64,000 nt of DNA from Bin22 sp965207275 (GCA_965207275.1 CBDBMH010000002.1:992001-1056000), one strand, 5' to 3'. Shown: positions 1 to 9,190, numbered from the stretch's first letter. Translations and numbers: made by a program. Notes: generated by a model from the sequence alone, not told the origin.

Positions 1-171
1 GAACTTCCACCAAGAATTGTACTGAGAGGCGAAAAGCCGCTGCTGAGGGTGTTGGGATGCCTCTTGGGCCCGGAATCGCCCCGTTTCGCCTCTGTGAGCG
101 GCATTTTCATGCGTCGCTTGTTTCACGAAGAAAAACAAAATGTCTCCTCATCGGATATACGGCCTTGCTGA
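1..171 (+). CDS. C-terminal fragment of an unidentified protein, cut by the left edge
   Basis: Frame 1 is open from the first base to a TGA at 169-171 and gives 56 residues. These end in an arginine- and serine-rich tail that reads like an ordinary protein C terminus. The frame stops 67 bases before the next gene on the same strand, so it could be the end of an upstream gene in the same operon. I do not recognise the family. The stretch is short enough to be open by chance; its position and direction are the main support. Confidence 0.35.
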   Translation, partial: ELPPRIVLRGEKPLLRVLGCLLGPESPRFASVSGIFMRRLFHEEKQNVSSSDIRPC

Positions 172-238
172 AAAGTCTCTCTGGTAAACTCTCCAGCAAC
201 GTCATTACGAGGCAGAATAAGAGGACAGGTGCGGGACC

Positions 239-1255
239 TTGTATGCTGGAAAATTCCCTTCACATCTACTGGCGAAACTCTTGGCCAAGCAAGGCGTCCA
301 GGACCCAAAAGTGTTGGTTGGGCCGAAAGTGGGCGAGGACGCCGCAGTGGTCGAAATGGGCAATCAACTGCTGGTGGCCAAATCCGACCCCGTTACATTC
401 GCTATAGACGATATTGGTTGGTACGCCGTCCAGGTAAATGCCAACGATGTAGCATGTACTGGTGGTGTACCAAGGTGGTTCCTGGCTACCCTATTGGTTC
501 CTGAGTCTTTTACGGAGATGGAGGCGGAGGCGATATACGATCAAATTCTTGCGGCCTGCACTTCGCTGGACGTAGCTCTCATCGGGGGGCACAGCGAGGT
601 GACATACGGACTCAGCCGTCCCATAGTTGCGGGCACGATGCTGGGCGAAGTAGGACCGGACCGGATGGTTAGGACCGGAGGCGCGCAGGAGGGTGACAGT
701 GTAGTCATAACCAGGGGAATAGCCATTGAGGGATCTGCCATACTGGCGAGAGAGCGACGACAAGAACTGATAGCAGCGGGAGTTTCCACAACTACGGTAG
801 ACGTCGCCGGTCAGTATCTCTACCAGCCAGGGATCAGCGTGGTAGATGCAGCACGCATAGCATGCTCCGCCGCCGAAGTTCATTCCCTGCACGACCCGAC
901 GGAAGGGGGACTTGTAACCGGGCTAAGGGAAGTAGCGCGGGCTTCCGGTATGGGATTGGCCGTTGAGCAGAGCAGCATTCCCATACTGCCTGAGTGCGAG
1001 GAGATTTGCCAGGCTCTGGGGATTGATCCGCTGGGTCTGCTGGCCTCGGGTTGCCTTCTCCTTTCTTTGCCCGCGCCGCAAGCGCCCATCCTGTTAAGGG
1101 CTTTCGACGAAGCAGGAATATTTGCCTGCGAAGTGGGCCAGGTTATCGCTCCTGAAGAGGGGCTGGTTATGGTGGGCTACGAAGGCGAGGGTCCCCTTCC
1201 TGAGTTTAGTCGGGACGAACTGGCTCGTTACATTTCTGAAAAGTGTAACAAATAA
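239..1255 (+). CDS. AIR-synthase (PurM) superfamily protein, HypE-like
   Basis: The 338-residue protein has the PurM/HypE two-domain fold. An early GEDAAV motif (about residues 32-37) and NANDVACTGGVPRWF (about 68-82) match the nucleotide-binding half. HDPTEGGL (about 218-225) and LLASGCLLL mark the C-terminal half. Relatives are annotated as AIR synthase family or hydrogenase expression/formation proteins. No hydrogenase genes are nearby, so a HypE role is not shown. It is not SelD, because the SelD N-terminal Cys/Sec motif is absent. The TTG start at 239 is chosen because the family begins with a short xxGKxP segment that falls exactly here, behind a GAGG-like site. The substrate is unknown. 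Confidence 0.8.
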   Translation: MYAGKFPSHLLAKLLAKQGVQDPKVLVGPKVGEDAAVVEMGNQLLVAKSDPVTFAIDDIGWYAVQVNANDVACTGGVPRWFLATLLVPESFTEMEAEAIYDQILAACTSLDVALIGGHSEVTYGLSRPIVAGTMLGEVGPDRMVRTGGAQEGDSVVITRGIAIEGSAILARERRQELIAAGVSTTTVDVAGQYLYQPGISVVDAARIACSAAEVHSLHDPTEGGLVTGLREVARASGMGLAVEQSSIPILPECEEICQALGIDPLGLLASGCLLLSLPAPQAPILLRAFDEAGIFACEVGQVIAPEEGLVMVGYEGEGPLPEFSRDELARYISEKCNK

Positions 1256-1345
1256 TGAATTTGATTCCCAAGTTCACCGTTATTCCTCTTGGCCGCCATA
1301 ATGGTACACTTTTCTGAGAATAGGATTCATTAGAAGCGGCATTTA

Positions 1346-2329
1346 TTACATTATATTGCTGCTGGAGTACACTTTTAGCGCCGCCGCCAGGTGTTCAGCC
1401 GTTATATTGGCGCCGCTCACGGTAATAGAAACTTTCTTCCCGCTCAGGGACCCCCGTTGTTTCAGTGCCCCTGCCGTGGCCGCCGCTCCGGCTCCCTCCG
1501 CCAGGGTGTGGGCCTTTTCCAGCAACAGCCCCATGGCATACCGCAAGTCGTCATCGCTGACCAGTACAAAGTCGTCAAGCAGATGCCGGATTATCCGCTG
1601 CGGCAGTTCATAACCATTCATGGTGGCAATCCCTTCGGCGAAGGTGTTCATTGGCGCCTGGACCAGTTGCCCTTGCCTCCACGACAAATACCCTGCCGGC
1701 GCTCCCTCGGCCTGGACGGCCCTGACCTTGATATCGGGATTTATTCCATTGGCTACGATGCACGCCCCGGATACGCCGCTTCCGCCTCCCAAGGGCAAAA
1801 ACATTACCTCCACGTCCGGCAAGTCCTCAATAATTTCCAGCGCCTGAGTCCCTACGCCGGATATCAGCAGAGGTTCGTCGGTAGGGTGTACATAGCGATA
1901 GCCCTCCTCCCGCGCCAGGAGCTCCGCGTGGGCCTTGGCTTCGTCGAAATTCTCGCCGTAAAAGACCAACTCCGCTCCCAGGGCCTCCATGGCCGCCACT
2001 TTAAGGGGGTTGGGGTCCCTGGCCGGAAGGGCGATCAGCGCGCGGGCCCCGAAAATCCGGCAGGCGTTGGCGATGGACTGACCATGGTTCCCCGTGGAGG
2101 CGGTGATCACACCGCGCGACCGTTCCTCCTCGCTTAAGTGGGCGAGAAAATTGATTCCACCTCTGCCCTTGAACGCTCCCAGCGGATGGTATTCCTCGTG
2201 CTTCAGATAAATCTCCGCGTCAAAAAGCTGGCTCAGGCCGAATGAGTAGTGGAGCGGGGTCCTTGCCAGGTAGGGCGCGATCGTTTTCCGGGCTTCGTAG
2301 ACATCAATCAGAGTTGGCGGTTGAATCAT
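1346..2329 (-). CDS. Threonine dehydratase-like PLP enzyme (fold type II)
   Basis: The 327-residue protein belongs to the serine/threonine dehydratase and serine racemase family. GAFKGRGG at residues 51-58 carries the PLP lysine (K54). STGNHG (78-83) is the substrate loop, and the glycine loop at 181-185 holds the cofactor phosphate. SGAN near the C terminus replaces the usual SGGN. The catalytic domain is complete and there is no C-terminal ACT regulatory domain, so it resembles catabolic dehydratases or racemases rather than IlvA. The residue before FK is Ala where most relatives have Ser, so the exact substrate is open. The ATG at 2329 has an upstream GAGGA site. It stands alone and converges with the PurM-like gene. 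Confidence 0.85.
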   Translation of the reverse strand: MIQPPTLIDVYEARKTIAPYLARTPLHYSFGLSQLFDAEIYLKHEEYHPLGAFKGRGGINFLAHLSEEERSRGVITASTGNHGQSIANACRIFGARALIALPARDPNPLKVAAMEALGAELVFYGENFDEAKAHAELLAREEGYRYVHPTDEPLLISGVGTQALEIIEDLPDVEVMFLPLGGGSGVSGACIVANGINPDIKVRAVQAEGAPAGYLSWRQGQLVQAPMNTFAEGIATMNGYELPQRIIRHLLDDFVLVSDDDLRYAMGLLLEKAHTLAEGAGAAATAGALKQRGSLSGKKVSITVSGANITAEHLAAALKVYSSSNIM

Positions 2330-2918
2330 TTTTCCTCATTCCTCTCTAGCCCTTCCTCTGGTAACTGGCCGGCAGGCCGAGGGGTCGTAACAGCGCCAGC
2401 CTAGCAAAGGAAGGGTGAAGGGTCAAACCTTCGCAATCAGCAGTCAGGCGCACGGTCCCTCGCCTCCAATAGTCGACGACCGCCCCGGGTTAAATGCAAG
2501 CGTCGGTACACTTGATTCCCCACGGCAAAGATGCGCGAATCTCCGACGTGCGCCGGCGGGTAACACCCTGCGGCCAGCGCCAAAAATGGAAACGTCTCAA
2601 TGTAGTAGGTCATCAGAGTTAGGTGTATTTGTTACAAATCCAATGGCGCTAGCCCCTCGTCGTGTAATGCGAGAAGCGCAGATGGCTAGGCCATTCGCCG
2701 CTGGAAATAAGCGGGTCAGGGACAGAATGTAGAGCCTCAGGGCCGCGTCTCTGCGCCTCCATGCCAATCGCTCCCCGAAATCTGTCGCCCTGAGAGCCGT
2801 TTTCAGGCCCCTTTGGGCCACAAGGCAGTCCCGAAAGCCTGCTAAATCAGCAATTCCGTAGCTGAGTTTTCGTTCCAGCTATTTCTTAAAAAAGTTTAAA
2901 ATATAGTATAACCAAGTA
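2330..2918. other. Intergenic stretch with no convincing gene
   Basis: About 590 bases separate the start of the PLP enzyme (minus strand) from the promoter of the small HTH gene (plus strand). Short open frames exist on both strands, but none has a ribosome site or a recognisable product. The part next to the PLP enzyme holds complementary 7-base arms (CCCTTCC about 2350-2356, GGAAGGG about 2407-2413) around further short stems, so it may be a structured 5' leader of that gene. The segment 2881-2915 is markedly AT-rich. Confidence 0.5.
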
Positions 2919-2947
2919 TTGACAATCACCGGAACAGTCAGTACAAT
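2919..2947 (+). promoter_or_regulatory. Near-consensus sigma-70 promoter with a direct repeat over the -10
   Basis: TTGACA at 2919-2924 is followed after exactly 17 bases by TACAAT at 2942-2947, one mismatch from consensus overall. TCAGTACA occurs twice, at 2938-2945 and 2948-2955, ten bases apart. The repeat spans the -10 and the expected start of transcription, where a repressor would sit. The promoter points at the small HTH gene starting at 3000. Confidence 0.75.
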
Positions 2948-2999
2948 TCAGTACATCATATTACTCAGCACTACATCACCAGTAAAGAGGAGGAGTACC

Positions 3000-3224
3000 A
3001 TGGCCAGGAAGACCAAACTCATGCAGCGTGTAGAAAAGGAACACCAGCGGCCCCTGGAGAAGTTGCTACCCGAAATGGTCAACGAAAGAGGGCTGTCGAG
3101 TACCGCCGAGGAACTGGGCGTGAGCAAGGCTACTCTCGGGTACTGGTTGCTCAAACTTGGAATCAGCGTGCGCCGTGTAGCGCTGGCCCCGGGTGAGACC
3201 TTGGAGGTAAAGCGGGTAAGTTAA
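3000..3224 (+). CDS. Small helix-turn-helix protein (74 residues)
   Basis: The ATG at 3000 follows a strong GAGGAGG ribosome site. The 74-residue product is basic at its N terminus and has a clear helix-turn-helix in the middle (about residues 29-52: AEELGVSKATLGYWL). The C-terminal tail looks beta-like. It is probably a sequence-specific DNA-binding regulator. It has its own near-consensus promoter with a repeat over the -10 and its own terminator, so it forms a monocistronic, possibly self-regulated unit. A longer in-frame start at 2919 would lie inside the promoter and is rejected. No target gene is evident. Confidence 0.8.
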   Translation: MARKTKLMQRVEKEHQRPLEKLLPEMVNERGLSSTAEELGVSKATLGYWLLKLGISVRRVALAPGETLEVKRVS

Positions 3225-3327
3225 ATCACCTTCCGGCCTGGCATATTGCCGGAATTGAAGGGACCAGAATATGCCCTGATGGTGGATGTGATGAGAGGGA
3301 TGGTTAAGACTGTAGACCGATGCACTA

Positions 3328-3362
3328 AGCCGCCCGACCAATGGTTCGGGCGGCTTTCTCTT
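3328..3362 (+). terminator. Rho-independent terminator after the HTH gene
   Basis: The perfect 10-base arms AGCCGCCCGA (3328-3337) and TCGGGCGGCT (3346-3355) enclose an 8-base loop and are followed by TTCTCTT. Confidence 0.85.
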
Positions 3363-3587
3363 GGTGTGGAGTGAAGGGACTCACGCCTGTAAGGATTCTT
3401 GAACTTATTTTAGTTTTATGTCAATCACCTGACTCCTGCCCGGTCCTTTAATGGCTGGATTTGCGCGCTTTCGGCATGTTTATATACCTGTTCCCCGCTG
3501 AAACGCCCTCTATGCGCTTCCTGGGCAAAAGCGGTACATTTATGTCTACCACTTTTCCCTTTCGCAATGTACTGGCTTAGCAAAACT

Positions 3588-4700
3588 TCACCCCTGGAAT
3601 ATGTCCTCGGGCAGGAAAGCAGATACGGTGACGTTGGGAAGGTCCACAATGTTGCTTATCTTCAGGTCCACGGCCACGCTGCAAATAATGTAGGCCTGTT
3701 CCTTGCTCCATCCTCTCTCTTGCAGCAGCTCAATCATGTTTATTAGAGCATTCCTGGCTGCCAGCGTCAGGTGGTCCTCTCCTTCCTGTGTCCCATCAGC
3801 CCGGATGGGCATACCCATAGTGGCGGTGAAATTGCGGGGCGCGGCCCATTCAGGTGGCAGGAAATAGCCAGAGTGCGCGTACCTGGGAAACCGGATGTTA
3901 TGCCGGGCGGCTTCACCCTTGAGTACCCTGAATCGGACCGCCACAGTTGCTCCCATTTCAATTGCGGTAATGCAGCATTCCGAATCTCCCTGAGCGAAAT
4001 GGCCGTCGCCTGCTGAATAGAGGGCGCCATTTACGTTGACCGGAATCAAAAGCCGGGAACCTTTTGTAAGCTGTTTTGCGTCCACATTGCCGCAGTTTTC
4101 CCGGGGAGGCAATGTTCGCAGTCCCGTCTCTGCGACATCGCCGCCGGCGGGCACCGCGTCCTCCGGATCAGGGGGGGCGGCAGCGCCACCTCTCCTGACC
4201 AGGTCCGCTTCCCGCTCAGCCCACGCCCGTAACTGATCGTGGGAGGGGGCTATTCCAGCGGTACCCATGAAGGAACCGTCTATAATGCGCACCCCCGGTA
4301 TTTGAGGTGAAGCAGCCCACCCATCCTCAATTTGCCAATGGGCCAGGTACGGCTCAGTGAAAATATCCCTCAAGAATCCCGCTCCGGGACGGTTGCGGGT
4401 CCACCCGTTTGGCTGGGCAACCACGTCCAGGTATTCAATCTCCAACAGATCCCCGGGCTCCGCTCCCTTGACGTACACCGGACCGGTCAGAGGGTGGGCT
4501 ACTTTGGCATCCAGCCCCTCCAAGTCTGCCACCGTCATTCCGGGCTGAATCTGGCAGTCGGATGCGTCCCTGGTTTCCAGCACCACTTCTTCGCCCTCGT
4601 CCACCTCCAGGATCGGGGGAATGTCTGGGTGCCAGCGATTGTGGCCCTTTTCCGGTTGTTCCTTGAGCCGCTTGGCGCGGTCAATTTCCACGCTTTGCAT
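3588..4700 (-). CDS. Acetamidase/formamidase family protein (FmdA/AmdA)
   Basis: The 370-residue product matches the FmdA_AmdA family, zinc-dependent amidases that release ammonia from formamide or acetamide. Family hallmarks visible are the N-terminal acidic strand with LETRDASD, the segment HPLTGPVYVKGAEPGDLL (about residues 69-86), the internal NCGNxD segment, and GDGHFAQGDSE (about 229-239) lining the active site. Length is slightly below the usual 400 or so. Ammonia or short acids from amide breakdown could feed the catabolic genes downstream, but the gene is transcribed away from them. The substrate cannot be read from sequence. Confidence 0.85.
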   Translation of the reverse strand: MQSVEIDRAKRLKEQPEKGHNRWHPDIPPILEVDEGEEVVLETRDASDCQIQPGMTVADLEGLDAKVAHPLTGPVYVKGAEPGDLLEIEYLDVVAQPNGWTRNRPGAGFLRDIFTEPYLAHWQIEDGWAASPQIPGVRIIDGSFMGTAGIAPSHDQLRAWAEREADLVRRGGAAAPPDPEDAVPAGGDVAETGLRTLPPRENCGNVDAKQLTKGSRLLIPVNVNGALYSAGDGHFAQGDSECCITAIEMGATVAVRFRVLKGEAARHNIRFPRYAHSGYFLPPEWAAPRNFTATMGMPIRADGTQEGEDHLTLAARNALINMIELLQERGWSKEQAYIICSVAVDLKISNIVDLPNVTVSAFLPEDIFQG

Positions 4701-5000
4701 GTTGCTTACCGCCTTATGTAAAGCTTGTCAGGATGGAGGGATTCTATGTGTAGTCCGTAATCTGGTCAATGCTCCAGGTAAGGAGTCGACCCTGATACGG
4801 GAACGGTGTCATTATCACTTCATGGTGATGCCCGTTGGCGGTACTTGCTCACAATCCATTAACCGCCGTCCACCTTGACCCCCTTTTCGGGCAAGGTTAT
4901 CATCCCAAGAACCGTTGGAAGGGGCCTGAGCCGTTGTGAGCTACGGGCTTCTTTCCTACCCTTTCACTCCCCACCCTACCCTGTCAATTATGGAGGGCCC
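4701..5000. other. Divergent intergenic region
   Basis: About 300 bases lie between the divergent amidase and ThDP-enzyme genes. Promoters for both must lie here or nearby, but I see no good -35/-10 pair, no clear operator and no credible small gene. The open frame that extends the ThDP gene leftward from 5001 has no ribosome site and does not look like protein. Confidence 0.4.
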
Positions 5001-6719
5001 ATGCCGCAAGCTCACGAACTAATAGTCCAGTTCCTCGAAGAAGCGGGAATCGAGTATGTTTTCGGTATTCCCGGCGGGGGAACGGGCCAGATTTATAACC
5101 TCCTGGTAGGTCGGGAAGAGCGGGTGAAGGCCATACTTTGCCGCCACGAGCAAACCGCCGCCATTATGGCAGACGCTTATGCCCGAGCCACCGGTAAGCC
5201 TGCCGTGGTCATGGGGCAGGGCCTCTTTATTGGCTCCAATGCCAGCTTCGGAATTATGGAATCCATGCTCAGCAGTTCGCCCATGCTGGTACTAACCGAT
5301 ACTTCTGACGGCGGTTCTGCCCAGCATCCGGCTAACCAGTCGGGCGCGGGCGAATACGGCAGTATTGACCTGCCTACGATCATGAAGTCCATGACCAAGT
5401 ACACCACCCTGGCCACCAGCCCCAAGGAAGCAGCCCTGGGCACGCAGCTGGCCATCAAGCACGCCACCAGCGGACGGCCCGGTCCGGCAGCGGTAGTGAT
5501 GCGTTCGGCTTCCATCGCCGGCGAGGTGGATGTGGAGTCGCCTCCGTTTATCCACAACACGTCCGGATACCTGAGCACAACCAAGCCCCAGAGCGCTCCG
5601 CAGGACATCGAACGGGCGATAGAAATCCTTTCCTCCTCGCGCCGCCCGGTTATCATGGCTGGCAACGGTGTGCACCAGGCCAAGGCCCACGCCCAACTGC
5701 AGCAGCTTGCTGAATTGTGGGGGGCGCCGGTGGCCACCAGTTACAAGGGAAAAAGCGCCATTGCAGAAACTCATCCCCTGTCGGTGGGCATGGCCGGGGT
5801 TTACGGTCAGGAAGCGGCCAATAGGGCGGTGGGGGATGCGGATACGGTCATAATTGTGGGGGCCAAGCTCAGCCCCCAGGACACCGTCCGCGAACGCCCT
5901 AGTGTGTTTGACCCGCACCGCCAGCGGATCATCCAGATAGACATTGATGACCGCAATGCCGGCTGGACGCTTCCCGTGGAGTTGGGCCTTATCGGCGATG
6001 CTGGAAGTATCCTGAGCCAACTGGTAGAGGCTTCAGGAGCGGCTGCCCAGGACTCGGTCGCTAATCGGCAGGAATGGACCGACAGTATGCCAAGGCGAAA
6101 GGAAGCGGATGGATTCTATGAAGACCCGGCCATGCATCTGGACTCTTCTCCCGTAATGCCACAGCGGCTGGTGGCCCTTCTGAGAGAGACGATGCCGGAC
6201 AACACCGTATACGCGCTGGATGCCGGCAACAACCGCACCTGGATGGCCCACTTCTACCAGTCGGCCCAGGCGAACACTTTCTTTGCGCCCGGTGGCACGG
6301 CTGGAATGGGCTGGGGCCTGCCGGCCGCCGTCGCCCTGAAGCTGGTATACCAGGACCGGCCCGTGGTCGGTGTGACCGGTGACGGTGGTTATATGATGAC
6401 AGTAAACGCCCTCTCCACCGCCATGCAGTATCAACTGCCCCTGATCTGCATCGTCTTCAACGACAACGCCCTCGGCATGGTGCGCCATCATCAACCGGAA
6501 GGCAGGCGCATCGCCTCGGAGTTCATTGAAACCGACAACTCTGCCGTGGCCCGCGGATTTGGCTGTTTTGGGGTGCAGGTTAGTGATTCCAGGGACCTGC
6601 CCGGGGCCCTCCGGGATGCCCAGGCCTCCGGTCTGCCTTCGGTTATCGACGTTATTATCGACCGCGGCCCGTCCCCGGACGACTGGCGGGCCGACCTCAG
6701 GACCGCTGGGGAGACTTAG
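5001..6719 (+). CDS. Thiamine-diphosphate-dependent enzyme, acetolactate synthase/decarboxylase family
   Basis: The 572-residue protein shows all three modules of this family. The N-terminal PYR domain has GIPGGG and the activating glutamate E50 in RHEQ. A central nucleotide-binding-like domain follows. The C-terminal PP domain has G460-D461-G462 and N487-D488-N489, the metal and ThDP phosphate site. Such enzymes decarboxylate 2-oxo acids or join them to a second carbonyl. Acetolactate synthase, benzoylformate decarboxylase and oxalyl-CoA decarboxylase all share this layout, and no ilvN regulatory subunit follows, so I leave the reaction open. The ATG at 5001 has GGAGGG just upstream. A terminator separates it from the acyl-CoA synthetase. 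Confidence 0.85.
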   Translation: MPQAHELIVQFLEEAGIEYVFGIPGGGTGQIYNLLVGREERVKAILCRHEQTAAIMADAYARATGKPAVVMGQGLFIGSNASFGIMESMLSSSPMLVLTDTSDGGSAQHPANQSGAGEYGSIDLPTIMKSMTKYTTLATSPKEAALGTQLAIKHATSGRPGPAAVVMRSASIAGEVDVESPPFIHNTSGYLSTTKPQSAPQDIERAIEILSSSRRPVIMAGNGVHQAKAHAQLQQLAELWGAPVATSYKGKSAIAETHPLSVGMAGVYGQEAANRAVGDADTVIIVGAKLSPQDTVRERPSVFDPHRQRIIQIDIDDRNAGWTLPVELGLIGDAGSILSQLVEASGAAAQDSVANRQEWTDSMPRRKEADGFYEDPAMHLDSSPVMPQRLVALLRETMPDNTVYALDAGNNRTWMAHFYQSAQANTFFAPGGTAGMGWGLPAAVALKLVYQDRPVVGVTGDGGYMMTVNALSTAMQYQLPLICIVFNDNALGMVRHHQPEGRRIASEFIETDNSAVARGFGCFGVQVSDSRDLPGALRDAQASGLPSVIDVIIDRGPSPDDWRADLRTAGET

Positions 6720-6759
6720 GTCGACTCCCTATCTCTTTAGAACCATGAAGCGAACGGGG

Positions 6760-6792
6760 AAGGGCAGGTCTGCAGCCTGCCCCTTTCTCTTT
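6760..6792 (+). terminator. Rho-independent terminator after the ThDP enzyme
   Basis: GGGCAGG (6762-6768) pairs with CCTGCCC (6776-6782), with further A-T pairs at the base, and TTTCTCTTT follows. Confidence 0.75.
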
Positions 6793-6909
6793 ACCTGCTA
6801 CCGGAACGTTGAGAGCATGGCCGAATTTGGGTATATTGCCCTTGTGCCCAGCTTACCGCGGCCCCAGTTTCCCAGTGTTGGATAAATTCGTGAAGCAGTG
6901 AGGATTCCC

Positions 6910-9036
6910 ATGGCAACTTGGACCGAAGCCCAGATGTCTTCCATAGACAAAATGCTGAATCCCAAATCCGTCGCCGTAGTAGGCGCTACTCCCCGCATGC
7001 AATACGGCGGCCGTTTTTTGAACGCCATGCTGAAGGCCAATGACCGGGTGAACATCTACCCGGTAAACCCTCGCTACGATGAAATCATGGGTGTCCAGTC
7101 CTATCCCAGCGTATCGGACTTGCCCGAGGCGCCGGACCTGGTGGGAATAGTGGTGCCCTACCACCAGGTGCTCAGCGTCCTGCAGGAGAGCCACGCCAAG
7201 GGAGCCAAATCGGCCATAGTTATTTCTGCGGGATTTTCCGAGCGTGACGTTGACGACCGCCGGGACCTCCAGGCGGAGGTAGGCGCATTTGCCAGGGAAT
7301 CGGGTATTCGCATTTGCGGCCCCAACTGTCTTGGAGTTGCTAACGTACAGGCCGACATCTGGCCCTCCGCTTCTTCCCGCGGTTCCGATGGTCTGAGCGG
7401 GCCTATTGGCCTGGTCTGCCAGAGTGGGGCTTCCGCTTTTGGGCCCTTTCTGACCCGTGCCGTCGAAGAAGGCATCGGCCTCAGCCACATCATTTCCACG
7501 GGGAACGAGGCTGATCTTGATTTTTGCGATTTTGCGCGTTACCTGCTGGACCAGGATTCGGTGAAGGTAATAGCCGGCTTTGTAGAGGGATTCAAGGACG
7601 CCCGAAAGCTGGTCGAAGTTGCCAAGGTGGCGGCGGAGAAAAGGAAACCCATCGTCCTGATCAAGATAGGACGTTCCGACCTGGGCTCCCGCGCTGCCCG
7701 TTCCCATACTGCCGCCCTTACGGGATCTGATGCCTTGTACGACGAAATATTTGCCCAGTACGGCATCACCAGGGTTCAAGATTATGACGAATTGCTGGAG
7801 GTGTCGCAGTTGCTGGCCCACACCGGCAAACCCGCTCAACCGGGCATTGCGGTGGTGTCACATTCCGGTGGAATCAGCTCGCTCACGGCGGATATGTGCG
7901 GGCAGGCGGGCCTGGATTTGCCACCACTCACAGAGGAGGCCAGGGACGGCATTAACGACGTGCTAAAGGGCTTTGGTTGGGCGGCCAACCCCTCTGACGT
8001 AACCGGATTTGCCAACAGCGACTCCTTCCCGGAAATCATGCGCCACATGAGTGAACAACCGCAGATTGGTACCCTTGTGGTGGCCAGCGCCGGGTCCGAC
8101 ACCCAGGCCGAACAGGTAATTGCCCAGCGGGACATTAGCGAACGTGGTTTGGCATTCCTCTGGACCGGCACTCGTTCCGCCACCGCCGGCCTTTCCAAGC
8201 TGAAAGAGGCAAGGATACCCATATTTTACGTCCCGGATAAACTGGCCCTGGGCCTCAAAACCCTACTCGGATACCACAATTGGCTGGATAGAAGGATTTC
8301 GCAGGGATTTGGAACTGTTTCGGCGATGAGCGAAGATCAGAGTTCCAATGTTAATGAACTCAGGCAAGAAAAAGGTAACATATTGTCGGAATCCAAAAGT
8401 AAAAAGCTGATTTCTGCCTGGGGGATACCCATAACTCGCGAAATTCTGGCCGAAAATGCGGCTGAGGCGGTGCGGGCGGCAGGGGAAGTCGGCTATCCGG
8501 TGGCCCTGAAAGTGGATTCATCGGACATATTACACAAGACCGAGGCGGGAGTGATTCGCCTGGGCCTGAGGGACTCTGACCAGGTTACGGCTGCCTATGA
8601 GGAGATTATGTCAAGCGCCGCCCAGGCAGTTCCCGGGGCCCACATTAACGGTGCCCTCGTGCAGGAAATGGTCTCGGGAGGAGTCGAAGTGATCGTGGGA
8701 ATTTCCTACGATGGTCAACTGGGTCCCGTGCTTCTGTTTGGCACCGGTGGCGTGATGGTGGAGGTATATAACGATGTCGCTCTTCGTCAGTGCCCCATCA
8801 CCAGGGTGGAGGCGCTGGACATGGTGGATCAAGTCAAGGGGTCCCGCCTGCTAAAGGGCTTCCGGGGCGCTCCTCCGGCAGACGTGGATGCCCTGGCAGA
8901 TGTCCTGGTGAGGGTCTCTCAAATGGCAGCCCAGCTGGAAGGAACCCTGGCTGAACTGGACATCAATCCCCTGATGGTCTTGCCCCAGGGGCAGGGCGTA
9001 AAGGCGGTGGATGCGTTGGCCCTCCTCAAGGAATAG
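6910..9036 (+). CDS. ADP-forming acyl-CoA synthetase (fused alpha-beta acetate-CoA ligase type)
   Basis: The 708-residue protein joins, in order, a CoA-binding Rossmann domain (about residues 10-130), two succinyl-CoA-ligase-like domains with the phosphorylated histidine H266 in RSHTAALTG, and a C-terminal ATP-grasp domain (from about 490). The family interconverts acyl-CoA plus ADP and phosphate with free acid plus ATP and CoA. It is often used to activate or discharge organic acids. The ATG at 6910 is preferred to the GTG at 6898 because GAGGA lies between them as its ribosome site. It follows the ThDP enzyme after a terminator, so the two are adjacent but probably separately transcribed. 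Confidence 0.9.
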   Translation: MATWTEAQMSSIDKMLNPKSVAVVGATPRMQYGGRFLNAMLKANDRVNIYPVNPRYDEIMGVQSYPSVSDLPEAPDLVGIVVPYHQVLSVLQESHAKGAKSAIVISAGFSERDVDDRRDLQAEVGAFARESGIRICGPNCLGVANVQADIWPSASSRGSDGLSGPIGLVCQSGASAFGPFLTRAVEEGIGLSHIISTGNEADLDFCDFARYLLDQDSVKVIAGFVEGFKDARKLVEVAKVAAEKRKPIVLIKIGRSDLGSRAARSHTAALTGSDALYDEIFAQYGITRVQDYDELLEVSQLLAHTGKPAQPGIAVVSHSGGISSLTADMCGQAGLDLPPLTEEARDGINDVLKGFGWAANPSDVTGFANSDSFPEIMRHMSEQPQIGTLVVASAGSDTQAEQVIAQRDISERGLAFLWTGTRSATAGLSKLKEARIPIFYVPDKLALGLKTLLGYHNWLDRRISQGFGTVSAMSEDQSSNVNELRQEKGNILSESKSKKLISAWGIPITREILAENAAEAVRAAGEVGYPVALKVDSSDILHKTEAGVIRLGLRDSDQVTAAYEEIMSSAAQAVPGAHINGALVQEMVSGGVEVIVGISYDGQLGPVLLFGTGGVMVEVYNDVALRQCPITRVEALDMVDQVKGSRLLKGFRGAPPADVDALADVLVRVSQMAAQLEGTLAELDINPLMVLPQGQGVKAVDALALLKE

Positions 9037-9093
9037 GCACAAATCCGCAGAAACCGCCAATCTGTATAGGCGGTGTCGTCAAAAGGGCGATAT

Positions 9094-9190
9094 CTCGTCA
9101 TTCCGGCGAAAGCCGGAAACTAGCGCCAGCATCCGATGTCGGAACGTTCGCCACAAATTGCCGGGATTCCGGCTCGGGGGCCGGAATAAC
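9094..9190. repeat. Pair of REP-like hairpins
   Basis: TTCCGGC-GAAA-GCCGGAA (9101-9118) and ATTCCGGC...GCCGGAAT (9166-9187) are two hairpins with the same GCCGGAA arm, about 48 bases apart. The 5' flank CGTCATTCCGG and the 3' flank CCGGAATAACAGG face each other, as in paired REP or BIME elements. They lie between the stop of the acyl-CoA synthetase and the stop of the convergent PPOX gene, a typical site for such repeats. They may also slow or end transcription. Confidence 0.6.

Noticed and set aside
239..1255. PurM-like gene as selD, given selA and selC in the window
   Set aside because: The SelD N-terminal glycine-rich loop with Cys or Sec is missing; the sequence fits the HypE-like group.
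2415..2821. Short open frames between the PLP enzyme and the HTH gene
   Set aside because: No ribosome site, no conserved motif, and frames overlap on opposite strands.
6853..7839. Open frame of about 330 codons on the minus strand under the acyl-CoA synthetase
   Set aside because: Antisense to a conserved enzyme and without ribosome site or domain.
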